Shown here in pieces: positions 7,804 through 15,971 of a stretch of 64,000 nt of DNA (positions within the stretch are counted from its first letter, which is position 1; every line of letters begins with the position of its first letter). Where the stretch lies: the NCBI GenBank assembly GCA_039105265.1, contig JAPFFF010000001.1, forward strand, positions 6,386,001 through 6,450,000, written 5' to 3'. The notes below the pieces were generated by a model. The model ran no database searches. It was not told the origin of the DNA and saw only the letters and a list, made by a program, of their open reading frames with translations. This DNA is from Tritrichomonas musculus. Taxonomy: Eukaryota > Parabasalia > Tritrichomonadida > Tritrichomonadidae. A program made the translations under genes and the position numbers.

Positions 7804-10800
7804 TTGAGAAAATTAGTTCCACCTCCTGAGCCAAAATCAAATGAATATGAACCAAAAAGACCAACTGATCCTTATTTCTTAAATATTCAGAATTCAATTA
7901 GACCTCATTCAAAAGATGATTCATTTATTCAATTCATGAAAATTAATAATGAAAATGATCAAGATAGAATTGTTGATGGTTATATAAAAATGTTAAATGA
8001 TTCACCAACTGATTGGAGAATTAATTTTGAACAATTAAATGATTATGGTCGAAAGAAATTATTTCCATTCTTACGAAAGAAATTTGAAAATGAAATAGGT
8101 GAATTAGCTGCAACAGAAAAATATAAATTATCTTATTCAGTTGGAGGTCAATGGCATTCTGTACCTTTAAATGGAAAAACTTATGAAGAATTATTAAAGA
8201 ATTTAACAGAAGAGAATTTCATTTATCAAATTGAAAAGAATCCAGGTTGGGAATATGATTTAGAAGGTCAAAGATTACCTGAATTTTCATTATTTTCTCA
8301 AATCAAATTTAGTATATTAAAACATCCAAAACATAAAAATACAGTCGATGGAGGATTCTTTAAATATTTATTAAAACCTGGTTGTCCAAAAGTATTAATT
8401 GATTACCTCGTTCGATTACAAATATTTGATAGTTTAATTAATGAAAAGACAAAGAAAATAAAAGAAGAATTAAATGATTGTTGTTTCATTTATGCTTTAC
8501 AACAAACTGGAAATTATTCAGAATCATTATTAAATCAAATTAGATTAAGGATTCAAAATAGATATTTATCACAAAGTAGTATTAATCATTTATGTGAAGA
8601 ATTTAATATTCATCTTAATTTAACTTATATTGATGATAATTCTGTTGCTCAAAAACAATCTGTACGTTCAATGGATAAAGGTAAAAGAAAAACATATATG
8701 GGTATACAAAAAGCTGAACCAGAACGAACTCATAAATTCAATGTATATCAAAAACATTATTTCATCGAAGAAAAGACTCCATTTACATATTATTATATCA
8801 AAAATATTGAAAAGTTAGATGAAGACAAATTTAACAAAGATTGGATTACAGATCATTGGACAAAAGGTAGATCATTTATAACTTCTTCAAACTTGATTAG
8901 AGAATTATTTAAGAAAAATTATTTCATTCCAATTAATTATTCACAAGAACATTTATTACATTCAATATTTTATAATGAAATTGATCAAGATATTTCAAAT
9001 ACTACATTAGAATATAAAGATGAATATTGTTGTAAATTAATTGAACCAAAAACAAAAATAATCAAACAAGTAGAAACTTCTTATTGGTTTTGTGATTTTG
9101 AATCTGATACAAGTTCAAAAATTCATATTCCATTCTTATGTTGTTTACATTCATTAGATGGGAAAATTAAGAAAGAATTCTTAGGTGAAAAATGTAATAT
9201 AAATCTATTGAAATATTTACCTACTGATTCAATTTGTTATTTTCATAATTTGGCTTATGATATTAGAATGATTTTACAAAACAATAATCAAAATATAAAA
9301 ATATTATCATCAATTATTAAAGGAAATCAATGTTTTAATATGACTTTGAAATTTGAGAACAAAAAGATAACATTTAAAGATAGTTATCCAATTTTCTCTT
9401 GCAAGCTATCTAATCTACCATTAATGTTTAATATTCCTTGTGAAAAAGAAATTTTCCCATACAAATATTATACATTTGAAAGATTAAGAACAAATAAAGG
9501 TCAAATTAATGAAGCAGGTAAAGAAGAAGATAAAACATGGACTGAACAAGATTATCAATTATTTCGTTCAAATATTAACAAAATTAAGGGATGCCGTTTA
9601 AGTAATAATGAATTTGATATGTGGAAATATGCATTATTTTATTGTCATCAAGATGTTCGAATATTAAGAGAAAGTTTTGTTAAATTTAGACAAGGTTTCA
9701 TTCAAGATTTCAAAATCGATCCATTCAAATATATTTCAATTTCTTCTTTAGCTAATGATGTATTTAATCATAAAGTTTATTATGGTCATGATTTATATTC
9801 AGTAGGTGGAATTGTTAGGAAATTTTGTTCATATGCTGTTTATGGTGGTAGATGTATGACTGCTTATAACAAAAAGTGGCATATCACTGAAAAATTAGCA
9901 GATTTTGACGCGGTTAGTTTATATCCTTCAGCAATTCATAGATTATATACCGTTCAAGGAAAACCAGTAGTAATATCCAAAACAGAATTAAATTATGAAT
10001 TTTTATCAAAACAAGGTGCATATATAGTAGAAATTTTAGTTACTGGAATTCATAAACATTATCCATTTCCATTAATCGTTAAGAAAACAAAAGATGGTAA
10101 CCTTAATGATGATAAATTCGATAAACCTTTCAAAATGATTGTCGATAATATTTATTTAGAAGATCTCATTGAATTTCAAAAAATAGATTTCGAATTAATT
10201 AGAGGTTATTATTGGCCTGGAAAAAGAGAATATCATATCCAAAAAGAAATTCAAAAAATATTTGAGAAAAGATTAGAATATAAAAGTCAAGACAATCCTT
10301 TACAAAATTTATATAAATTAATTATGAATAGTTGTTATGGTAAAACTATTGAAAGACCTATTGAAAAAGATTTTAAATACATTAATGATCAAGATACTTT
10401 AGATAATTATTGGATCAAAAATTATAACAAAATTGTTGAAGATATTGAATTACAAAATAATATGCATGCTGTTAGAATATTGAGACCAATTGATAAACAT
10501 TTTAATTTTTCATTATTAGGTATTCATGTATTAAGTATGTCAAAAAGAATCATGAATGAAGTGATGTGTCTTGCATTTGATATTGGTTGCCATATTTATT
10601 ATCAGGATACTGATTCAATGCATATTGAAATAAATGATTTACCAAAATTACAAAAAGCTTATAAAGAAAAATATAATCGAGAACTCATAGGTAAATATTT
10701 AGGTCAATTCCATTCAGATTTTCCAACTATAAATGGTCACAAAGAAATGCCAGAATCAATTGAATCATACTTTTTGATGAAAAAGATGTATATTGATAAG

Positions 10801-11076
10801 TTACAAGATTCTACAGGTGAAATTGATTATATGACTCGTGGGAAAGGATTAACTGAACAATCTATTAAATATGCTTATAAGAATGAATTTGATAATGATC
10901 CAATGAAATTATATAAATATTTATATGAAGGTAATCAACAAACATTTGATCTTACAAAAGGTCAACCATGTTTCCAAATGAATAAAAATATGACTGTATC
11001 AACCTTAAATGAATTCAAAAGAAGAATATCAACACCATATAAAGAAGGAAAGAGAGAAAAATATTTTGAATACTAG
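7804..11076 (+). CDS. polB: Protein-primed family B DNA polymerase
   Basis: A 1,090-residue replicative polymerase of the pPolB type found in Polintons, adenoviruses and linear plasmids. The 3'-5' exonuclease motifs are visible: Exo I DFES with D431 and E433, and Exo II FHNLAYDIR at 480 to 488. Polymerase motif A is DFDAVSLYPS at 700 to 709, motif B is IMNSCYGKT at 840 to 848, and motif C is YYQDTDS at 932 to 938. The spacing between A and B leaves room for the TPR insertions of protein-primed enzymes. The first 400 residues are extra and contain a DCCFIYAL block (residues 225 to 232), like that seen in related elements and suggestive of a cysteine-peptidase or terminal-protein-like region. 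All catalytic signatures are present. It probably works with the SF3 helicase. Confidence 0.95.
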   Translation: MRKLVPPPEPKSNEYEPKRPTDPYFLNIQNSIRPHSKDDSFIQFMKINNENDQDRIVDGYIKMLNDSPTDWRINFEQLNDYGRKKLFPFLRKKFENEIGELAATEKYKLSYSVGGQWHSVPLNGKTYEELLKNLTEENFIYQIEKNPGWEYDLEGQRLPEFSLFSQIKFSILKHPKHKNTVDGGFFKYLLKPGCPKVLIDYLVRLQIFDSLINEKTKKIKEELNDCCFIYALQQTGNYSESLLNQIRLRIQNRYLSQSSINHLCEEFNIHLNLTYIDDNSVAQKQSVRSMDKGKRKTYMGIQKAEPERTHKFNVYQKHYFIEEKTPFTYYYIKNIEKLDEDKFNKDWITDHWTKGRSFITSSNLIRELFKKNYFIPINYSQEHLLHSIFYNEIDQDISNTTLEYKDEYCCKLIEPKTKIIKQVETSYWFCDFESDTSSKIHIPFLCCLHSLDGKIKKEFLGEKCNINLLKYLPTDSICYFHNLAYDIRMILQNNNQNIKILSSIIKGNQCFNMTLKFENKKITFKDSYPIFSCKLSNLPLMFNIPCEKEIFPYKYYTFERLRTNKGQINEAGKEEDKTWTEQDYQLFRSNINKIKGCRLSNNEFDMWKYALFYCHQDVRILRESFVKFRQGFIQDFKIDPFKYISISSLANDVFNHKVYYGHDLYSVGGIVRKFCSYAVYGGRCMTAYNKKWHITEKLADFDAVSLYPSAIHRLYTVQGKPVVISKTELNYEFLSKQGAYIVEILVTGIHKHYPFPLIVKKTKDGNLNDDKFDKPFKMIVDNIYLEDLIEFQKIDFELIRGYYWPGKREYHIQKEIQKIFEKRLEYKSQDNPLQNLYKLIMNSCYGKTIERPIEKDFKYINDQDTLDNYWIKNYNKIVEDIELQNNMHAVRILRPIDKHFNFSLLGIHVLSMSKRIMNEVMCLAFDIGCHIYYQDTDSMHIEINDLPKLQKAYKEKYNRELIGKYLGQFHSDFPTINGHKEMPESIESYFLMKKMYIDKLQDSTGEIDYMTRGKGLTEQSIKYAYKNEFDNDPMKLYKYLYEGNQQTFDLTKGQPCFQMNKNMTVSTLNEFKRRISTPYKEGKREKYFEY

Positions 11077-11080
11077 ATTG

Positions 11081-11106
11081 GCGGTTTTGACAGACCATTT
11101 TTATAA
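11081..11106 (+). promoter_or_regulatory. Element promoter: GCGGTTTTGACAGACCATTT
   Basis: This box sits between the polymerase stop and the ATG at 11107 and ends ATTTTTATAA just before the start codon. It matches the 7329 promoter over the TTTTGACAGACCATT core. Confidence 0.68.
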
Positions 11107-11289
11107 ATGTCAAGAAGAGCAACCACTCAACCATTAATATCATTATCTGAGAGTGAAAGAATTGATAACGACTCTGGCGATTGCTGTTGTTCCAACCCAC
11201 CACCCAATTGCTGTTTGTGGACTCTTGTTATTCTCTTTGTGATGAACATCATTTTCACTTTTATTTATTTCTTGCTTGCAATTGCATGA
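11107..11289 (+). CDS. Small cysteine-rich membrane protein
   Basis: A 60-residue protein with a polar N-terminal half carrying a cysteine cluster (CCCSNPPPNCC, about residues 26 to 36) and a C-terminal membrane span (about residues 38 to 58, TLVILFVMNIIFTFIYFLLAI). The topology suggests a tail-anchored or single-pass virion or host-membrane protein. Cysteines next to a span often become lipidated, which is inference here. The start is well supported by the adjacent promoter. No family is recognised. Confidence 0.72.
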   Translation: MSRRATTQPLISLSESERIDNDSGDCCCSNPPPNCCLWTLVILFVMNIIFTFIYFLLAIA

Positions 11290-11334
11290 TTTAATTAAAC
11301 AATAAGCTTTTTTAATTTTTTTTAATTTTTTATT

Positions 11335-11676
11335 TTGTCTCAAAAATATATGACAAAGACTAGGATCCGTTGGAATACTCAAAAAGTGAGAGAAGAAATG
11401 GCTAAAGAAAATTGTATATTATTAGATGATTACAAAAGAGGAGATATTCGTATTCATTATTTATATGAAGGTAATGAATTTTCAGTAAGGTGGTCAGATT
11501 GGATGAAAAAAGATAGGCCATCAAGACCACATTTGAAAGGAGGAAATAGAAAAATAACAAAATCAAAGAGTGTTGATAACTTAAATAAAACTTTTGAAGA
11601 TCCTGAAAATGGAGAAGAGGAAAATGAAAATGAAGAAGATTTTAATGAGATAGAAAATGAATTACATCAAGAATGA
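11335..11676 (+). CDS. Small basic-then-acidic protein, element gene
   Basis: A 113-residue protein. Residues 1 to 60 are basic and aromatic (RIHYLYEGNEFSVRWSDWM, then RPSRPHLKGGNRK) and look like a small nucleic-acid-binding fold. Residues 75 to 113 are a strongly acidic tail. No family is recognised. It overlaps the next gene by 20 bases in another frame. An AT-rich leader without a clear AACGG box precedes it, so its expression may differ from that of the early-type genes to the left. Confidence 0.6.
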   Translation: MSQKYMTKTRIRWNTQKVREEMAKENCILLDDYKRGDIRIHYLYEGNEFSVRWSDWMKKDRPSRPHLKGGNRKITKSKSVDNLNKTFEDPENGEEENENEEDFNEIENELHQE

Positions 11677-11905
11677 ACTCAAAGAAATTAATGATACGTT
11701 ATTCTTAATATTGGAATGGAGATTTGCAAATTCACAAGAAATGAAAAATTATTGGATGAATGAAATATTCAATAAATCAATTGGACTATTTGATCAAAGA
11801 ATTGTTTTAAATTTAAGAATTGCTAATCAAATTGATACTCATTTCATTAATATGTTAGAGCAATTTATATTAGAGAAGTTAGAACTGGAAATAGGTTTGA
11901 TGTAA
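11657..11905 (+). CDS. Small helical protein, element gene
   Basis: An 82-residue helical protein starting inside the acidic tail of the preceding gene (20-base overlap). It is mixed hydrophobic and charged (for example NDTLFLILEWRFANSQEMKNYW) without a clear membrane span. The overlap makes coupled or leaky translation possible, which would be unusual for trichomonads, so either this gene or the exact start could be wrong. No family is recognised. Confidence 0.5.
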   Translation: MNYIKNELKEINDTLFLILEWRFANSQEMKNYWMNEIFNKSIGLFDQRIVLNLRIANQIDTHFINMLEQFILEKLELEIGLM

Positions 11906-11943
11906 TTAGTTTTTTGAAAAATTAATTTTAATGAAAGAATCAA

Positions 11944-12210
11944 ATGCCAGTAAAAAAACAAAGAAGGACGACACCGAAAAAGAAAGCACGACCCCCAGCA
12001 AACCCCGTAATGATCTTTACAGTCAAATCAGGATCATCAAATGCAACAGGATCATCAAAAGCAACAAGACCACCAAAAGCAATAAAAGAACTTGTACTCC
12101 CAGCATGGTATACGGATTTGTATAAACCATCACCAAGATCATTTCGGAATACAATCCATATCAAAACCAAGCTCAAAAAAGATAAAAAGGATCGAAGAAA
12201 AGAACGATAA
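11944..12210 (+). CDS. Very basic core-like protein
   Basis: An 88-residue, strongly basic protein: an N-terminal KKQRRTTPKKKARPP segment, a serine/alanine/proline-rich middle and a C-terminal KTKLKKDKKDRRKER tail. Its composition resembles the small DNA-condensing core proteins of adenoviruses and Polintons. A competing frame starting at 11931 gives a 64-residue product of poorer quality, so I prefer this frame. It heads a run of three lysine- and proline-rich genes likely to package the DNA. The role is inferred from composition and position only. Confidence 0.58.
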   Translation: MPVKKQRRTTPKKKARPPANPVMIFTVKSGSSNATGSSKATRPPKAIKELVLPAWYTDLYKPSPRSFRNTIHIKTKLKKDKKDRRKER

Positions 12211-12258
12211 AAAATAATTTTATTTTTTGATAATTTAATGAAAAATCAAAAATAAAAG

Positions 12259-12837
12259 ATGGTATCGAAAAAAAACAATCCAGGAAAAAACGCTAGACGT
12301 GCAAGGAAAATAAAATTCGCAACAGGACCACCACCAACAACAACCTCAGCGAAGACATTATCTGATATCAAAATCAAAAAATCAACAGCAAAGGTATTAA
12401 ATCAAGCAGGAGAAGCAATGCAAGCAGCAGCTGATGTAGTAGAAGCAACAGCAGCTCCAGCTCCAAAGACACCAAGAAAATATTTAGATCTACCTGCTTA
12501 TGATTGGTCACATGTTAATTTAAAAGATTTACAAGATTTTGCGAGAAAAGAAGGAATCCATTTTTCACCTGATGATACAAAAGAAACATTACAAGCAATT
12601 CTTGCACGTTGGGCAGAAACAGGATATAAAAATAAAAGAAAAACATCAAATAAACCAAGACAACCAAGGAAAAAACCGAATGGAACAAGAAAACCACGAG
12701 AAAGACATTATGGACCTCGATTACCAAGAAAAACAAGATCAGATAAAGGACAAAAGAAAGGAGAATTGAAAAAAGATGGAACACCTAGAAAGAAACCAGG
12801 ACCACAAAAAGGATATAAAAGAAGAACAAAGAATTAA
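12259..12837 (+). CDS. Lysine/proline-rich core-like protein with SAP-type helix pair
   Basis: A 192-residue very basic protein. Residues 1 to 70 are alanine-rich and basic. Residues 75 to 115 (YDWSHVNLKDLQDFARKEGI, then KETLQAILARW) resemble a SAP motif, a helix-extension-helix DNA-binding module. From residue 118 onward it is a low-complexity K, R, P and G tail resembling a histone H1 or adenovirus core protein. A role in condensing element DNA is inferred. It shares the SAP-plus-basic-tail plan with the next gene, so they are probably related. Confidence 0.68.
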   Translation: MVSKKNNPGKNARRARKIKFATGPPPTTTSAKTLSDIKIKKSTAKVLNQAGEAMQAAADVVEATAAPAPKTPRKYLDLPAYDWSHVNLKDLQDFARKEGIHFSPDDTKETLQAILARWAETGYKNKRKTSNKPRQPRKKPNGTRKPRERHYGPRLPRKTRSDKGQKKGELKKDGTPRKKPGPQKGYKRRTKN

Positions 12838-12877
12838 ATTTAAAAATTGAAATTCGATATTATTTTTGTAAGTAAAA

Positions 12878-14233
12878 ATGTCAAAAAAAGTAAATACAAA
12901 ACGATCAAATACAACACCAGAAGCGAAAGAGTTTTTCAGGAAACGAGATAATCATAACCAGAGACAAGTAAAAAAAATAAATACAACAAAGAAAGGATAT
13001 GCACAAAGTTATGAATTTAAAGATAAGAGATATTTTATGGAAAAAACACCTGATAATAGAATTCATGTGATGAAAGGATTACATGAATATGTTTTTACTC
13101 CATCAGAATGGAAGAAAAGATCAAAACAAAAGATCGTTCCATTAGAAATTCTTGATCCTACTCCAGAAAAACTAGAAGCACATAGATTATATAAACAAAG
13201 GAAAGGTCAAAGAATGTTGAAAAATGGTGAACTCGATTGGGTCCTCAATGAAAAGAAACCAAGAACAAGAGCAAATGTTCCAAGAGCAAAAGATTTTGTT
13301 GATAAACTCAAACCAAAAAAGGCGAAAGAAAATGAGTCAAAAAAGGCGAAAGAAAATGAGCCAAAAAAGGCGAAAGAAAATGAGCCAAAAAAGGCGAAAG
13401 AAAATGAGCCAAAACAAAAAAGAACAAGAGCAAATGTTCCTAGAGTAAAAGATTATGTTGATGCGAAAGAGAAGAAAAGATTAGATAAAATATATAAAAT
13501 GATAGCAAAATATGGTGAAATACCAAAAGCTAAAAGAATTGAAAAATTACAAAAATTAGGATATAATGTAGATAACAATACAGATGACGAAAAATTAAAT
13601 ATCTGGTTACATGAAGCAGATTGTATTCAAAAAGGTCGATATCAATATTTATCTTATGGAACTTTATTAAATGCAATCAATTCAATAGACTTAGAAGATG
13701 TTGAGCTCAATCCAATTCCAGCAGATGCAACAAGAATGGATTTAGCCCAAACAATGAAAGATATAGCAAAAGGTAAATTTGGGAAAAAATCAAAAAAGAC
13801 AAAAGATAGTGAGCCAAAACCGAAAAAGGCGAAAGATAGTGAGCCAAAACCGAAAAAACCGCTATCTGAAGCAAAACAAAGAAATCAAGAATTGAGAGAA
13901 AAATATAAAGGAATTAAAATCGATAGTCTTCGAAGATTGTTAAGAAGAAATGGTATTGATTTTAATGAAACAATGAAAAGAAAAGATATTATTGAATTAA
14001 TTGAATCAAATAATCTAGTATATAAAAAGAGAGAAAGAAAACAAAAACCAATAACCGAAACTCCACCTCCACCACCAGTGAGTGTTAGCGAACCTGTGCA
14101 ACCACCAATAACAGAAACAAATGATGCAGTCGGTACTCAAACTCAAAGACCTCCGTTATCTAATCGATCACAATATGCTCAAACAATAATGAAAAGATTA
14201 AATGGGGAAAAAAAAATTCCAGGAACAGAATAA
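12878..14233 (+). CDS. Large basic repeat protein with SAP-type motif
   Basis: A 451-residue basic protein. It combines a lysine-rich N-terminus, a segment with PRTRANVPRAKDFVD, a tandem run of KKAKENEP units (about residues 146 to 178), a second RTRANVPRVKDYVD copy, an ordered middle, further KPKKAKDSEP units (near 306 to 326) and a SAP-like IDSLRRLLRRNGIDF helix pair (about 350 to 375). The tail is proline-rich. The plan matches DNA-condensing core proteins. The internal repeats are nearly identical at the DNA level and may vary in number between copies of the element. Confidence 0.7.
   Translation: MSKKVNTKRSNTTPEAKEFFRKRDNHNQRQVKKINTTKKGYAQSYEFKDKRYFMEKTPDNRIHVMKGLHEYVFTPSEWKKRSKQKIVPLEILDPTPEKLEAHRLYKQRKGQRMLKNGELDWVLNEKKPRTRANVPRAKDFVDKLKPKKAKENESKKAKENEPKKAKENEPKKAKENEPKQKRTRANVPRVKDYVDAKEKKRLDKIYKMIAKYGEIPKAKRIEKLQKLGYNVDNNTDDEKLNIWLHEADCIQKGRYQYLSYGTLLNAINSIDLEDVELNPIPADATRMDLAQTMKDIAKGKFGKKSKKTKDSEPKPKKAKDSEPKPKKPLSEAKQRNQELREKYKGIKIDSLRRLLRRNGIDFNETMKRKDIIELIESNNLVYKKRERKQKPITETPPPPPVSVSEPVQPPITETNDAVGTQTQRPPLSNRSQYAQTIMKRLNGEKKIPGTE
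13313..13408 (+). repeat. Four tandem 24-base units inside the core-like gene
   Basis: The unit CCAAAAAAGGCGAAAGAAAATGAG (shown in two pieces: CCAAAAAAGGCG and AAAGAAAATGAG) is repeated four times with a single T for C in one copy. The length is a multiple of three, so frame is kept. It is flanked by a duplicated AACAAGAGCAAATGTTCC. Confidence 0.9.
13793..13852 (+). repeat. Two tandem 30-base units
   Basis: Two adjacent 30-base copies each contain AAAGATAGTGAGCCAAAACC, differing by two or three bases. They encode KKAKDSEPKP-type units and lie 385 bases downstream of the 24-base array in the same gene. Confidence 0.8.
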
Positions 14234-14784
14234 TCACAAAGAAATATGAACCGAAAAAAATAAATTTACCTAATGTAGTTCATGTAAATCTTCCAATACA
14301 AAAACCAGAACCAAAACAAAAACAAAAACAAGTTATTACAACTCTTCCAAATAGTGAGAAATTCAAACAAAATATTATTCAAGATTCAATAAAACCAACA
14401 AAAACGGTTCAAAAAGAGTCACCGTTAAGAACTCAATATGATGATAATCCTGAATTTTATGATAATTATTTCGATAATCCACCATCTGAATTTGAAGATA
14501 ATTATTTTGATAATCCACCATCTGAATTACCAAAACAAGAACCAATAGTCGAAGTTTATTATAATTATGTTCCAATTGAAGATGATCTGAAAATAACCAA
14601 TTCAAATCAACAAAAACAAAAACAAAAACAAAAAGGAAAATGGAGGTCTAAAGATGAGATATATAATGAGATGGTCAAGAAATTAGAAAGGAAAGGAATT
14701 CCAATTCCTGAAGGTGCAACTATCAAACAATTAAAAGATTTAGATAAAACGGTTAAAGGGCAATCTGGTCGACCAAAAAAATAA
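14234..14784 (+). other. Interval of coding-like composition without a called gene
   Basis: The bases between the core-like gene and the 14785 gene are rich in CAAAAACAAAAACA-type runs and hold a direct repeat of about 36 bases (GATAATTATTT(C/T)GATAATCC, then ACCATCTGAATT) at 14460 to 14527. Composition resembles the neighbouring basic proteins, but no gene with a convincing start is called here. The minus-strand frame across it looks like a shadow. Confidence 0.45.
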
Positions 14785-15021
14785 ATGAAAGGTCAACGAT
14801 ATGTACACAAGTCAAAGTGGAAAATAATTTGGGTTATTGACGATGATGGTTCTAGAAAACCGTTTCTTCTTGATGAAAAAGGTTCATTGGCATTGATGTA
14901 TTTTCCAAAGAATGAAAATAGAAATCTTCGAAAAGAAATACAAAAAATATATCCCAAAAAAACACTTCATCCAATTGGACCAATTCGATTTCATGATTTT
15001 AGAAATCAAGATAAAGGTTGA
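14785..15021 (+). CDS. Small basic protein, element gene
   Basis: A 78-residue basic protein (MKGQRYVHKSKWKIIWVIDD and onward) with alternating beta-like and basic segments and no membrane span. No family is recognised. The ATG directly follows the TAA that ends the preceding coding-like stretch. Its TGA overlaps the end of a tiny minus-strand frame at 15006. A short nucleic-acid-binding role is possible from its charge but unproven. Confidence 0.55.
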   Translation: MKGQRYVHKSKWKIIWVIDDDGSRKPFLLDEKGSLALMYFPKNENRNLRKEIQKIYPKKTLHPIGPIRFHDFRNQDKG

Positions 15022-15116
15022 AATATTGGCTTATTAATAATATTTCGATCTTTTCTTGGATTTAATAAGACTGCTGGTTTAGCACTAATTTTTTTATTAA
15101 AACTTCCAAATGCCAT
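15006..15116 (-). CDS. Tiny basic peptide, possible element gene
   Basis: A 36-codon minus-strand frame starting MAFGSFNKKISAKPAVLLNP. It fills the gap between the 14785 gene (tail overlap of 16 bases) and the divergent gene at 15141, and its start lies in an AAAAATAAATAAAAAGA leader. Its MAFG opening and basic character recall the 88-residue amphipathic protein at 27586. Small basic virion peptides exist in adenoviruses, but at this length chance remains a serious alternative. Confidence 0.35.
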   Translation of the reverse strand: MAFGSFNKKISAKPAVLLNPRKDRNIINKPIFQPLS

Positions 15117-15140
15117 TCTTTTTATTTATTTTTAAAAAAA

Positions 15141-15407
15141 ATGACTTTATCATTACCAAAAGCTTTAAAGGACGATAGACAAGAATTAAGACATTTATTT
15201 AGTGAAATCAAAAGTGAATTATTTGATACATTTATGAATACAGATAGTTTTACTGAATCATGTGAATGCATGAATATTTCAAAGAATATAAGTGTTATAG
15301 AAAAAGAAATAGAAACAGATTTTAATGAACTTGAAGATATTATATTTAGGATGAAACAAACATTAGATCGCACATTAGTCATCAAAAAGTATTTTCAAAT
15401 TTCATAA
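15141..15407 (+). CDS. Small helical protein, element gene
   Basis: An 88-residue helical protein, acidic in the middle (IEKEIETDFNELEDIIF), with two cysteines near residues 42 to 44. No membrane span or signal is seen, and no family is recognised. It stops at TAA followed by ATTTTTTCAG, and the next plus-strand gene starts 20 bases on. An opposite-strand frame of nearly the same length is judged a shadow, because the plus frame has the more normal composition. Confidence 0.58.
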   Translation: MTLSLPKALKDDRQELRHLFSEIKSELFDTFMNTDSFTESCECMNISKNISVIEKEIETDFNELEDIIFRMKQTLDRTLVIKKYFQIS

Positions 15408-15427
15408 ATTTTTTCAGAAACTCAAAA

Positions 15428-15961
15428 ATGATTAAGAAAAGAGCAGCGAATGCAGGAGTAAATGCTAATATTTCGTTAGAGCCTTCAGCAGCTAGTCAAA
15501 GTACAAACAACTTAACAAATAATATAATAATTAATAAAAGAGATGATGGGAAAGAAGATATTGTTATAACTCGTGAAATTGAATTACCTGATATCAAAAA
15601 TAATGAAATTGAAAAAGATGTTAAATATTTAATTTTAGAAACATATGCAAAAATATTATTAGATCAAGATAAAGCTTTAATTTCGAATTTAATATCTAAA
15701 AATTGTATTATTATACCAATTGCAAGTTTACAAGAAATAATCAAAACTATTTTAGGTAAAAATTGTTCCTCAGTAGAAATTTATATTGATGAAGATATTA
15801 AATGTTGTGCATCTAAAGCATCACCTATTCGAAAAATTGAAGCAATAAAAATAATTAATGAAGATGGTGAAATGGTAACAGATTTCAAACAAGTTTATAA
15901 CAAAGAATTTAATGATTTAGTTAATGTTTATCATATTTGTTTGAAATATGTTGTTGTATAA
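15428..15961 (+). CDS. Protein of unknown function, element gene
   Basis: A 177-residue protein. The first 45 residues are basic then serine/asparagine-rich and probably disordered. The rest looks like a mixed alpha/beta domain (LILETYAKILLDQDKALISN, SLQEIIKTILGKN, VEIYIDEDIKCC). No family is recognised. It is the last plus-strand gene before the long minus-strand virion block and converges on the tail of the 1,495-residue fibre-like gene with 10 bases between stops. Confidence 0.62.
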   Translation: MIKKRAANAGVNANISLEPSAASQSTNNLTNNIIINKRDDGKEDIVITREIELPDIKNNEIEKDVKYLILETYAKILLDQDKALISNLISKNCIIIPIASLQEIIKTILGKNCSSVEIYIDEDIKCCASKASPIRKIEAIKIINEDGEMVTDFKQVYNKEFNDLVNVYHICLKYVVV

Positions 15962-15971
15962 GATAGAACTT

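Noticed and set aside
7613-7897. Minus-strand frame across the 7374 gene and polymerase start
   Set aside because: It lies opposite proline/glutamate-rich coding DNA, has no promoter, and the glycine/phenylalanine bias is a reflection of the plus frame.
12515-12784. Minus- and plus-strand alternative frames inside the 12259 gene
   Set aside because: Their F/L/V- or K/Q-only composition is a by-product of the lysine-rich main frame.
13224-13448. Plus-strand 74-codon frame with SQKRRKKM repeats
   Set aside because: It is the 24-base tandem array read in a different frame from the real gene at 12878.
15122-15385. Minus-strand 87-codon frame opposite the 15141 gene
   Set aside because: It is serine/phenylalanine/isoleucine-rich, with a poorer start context; the plus-strand frame is better placed between neighbours.
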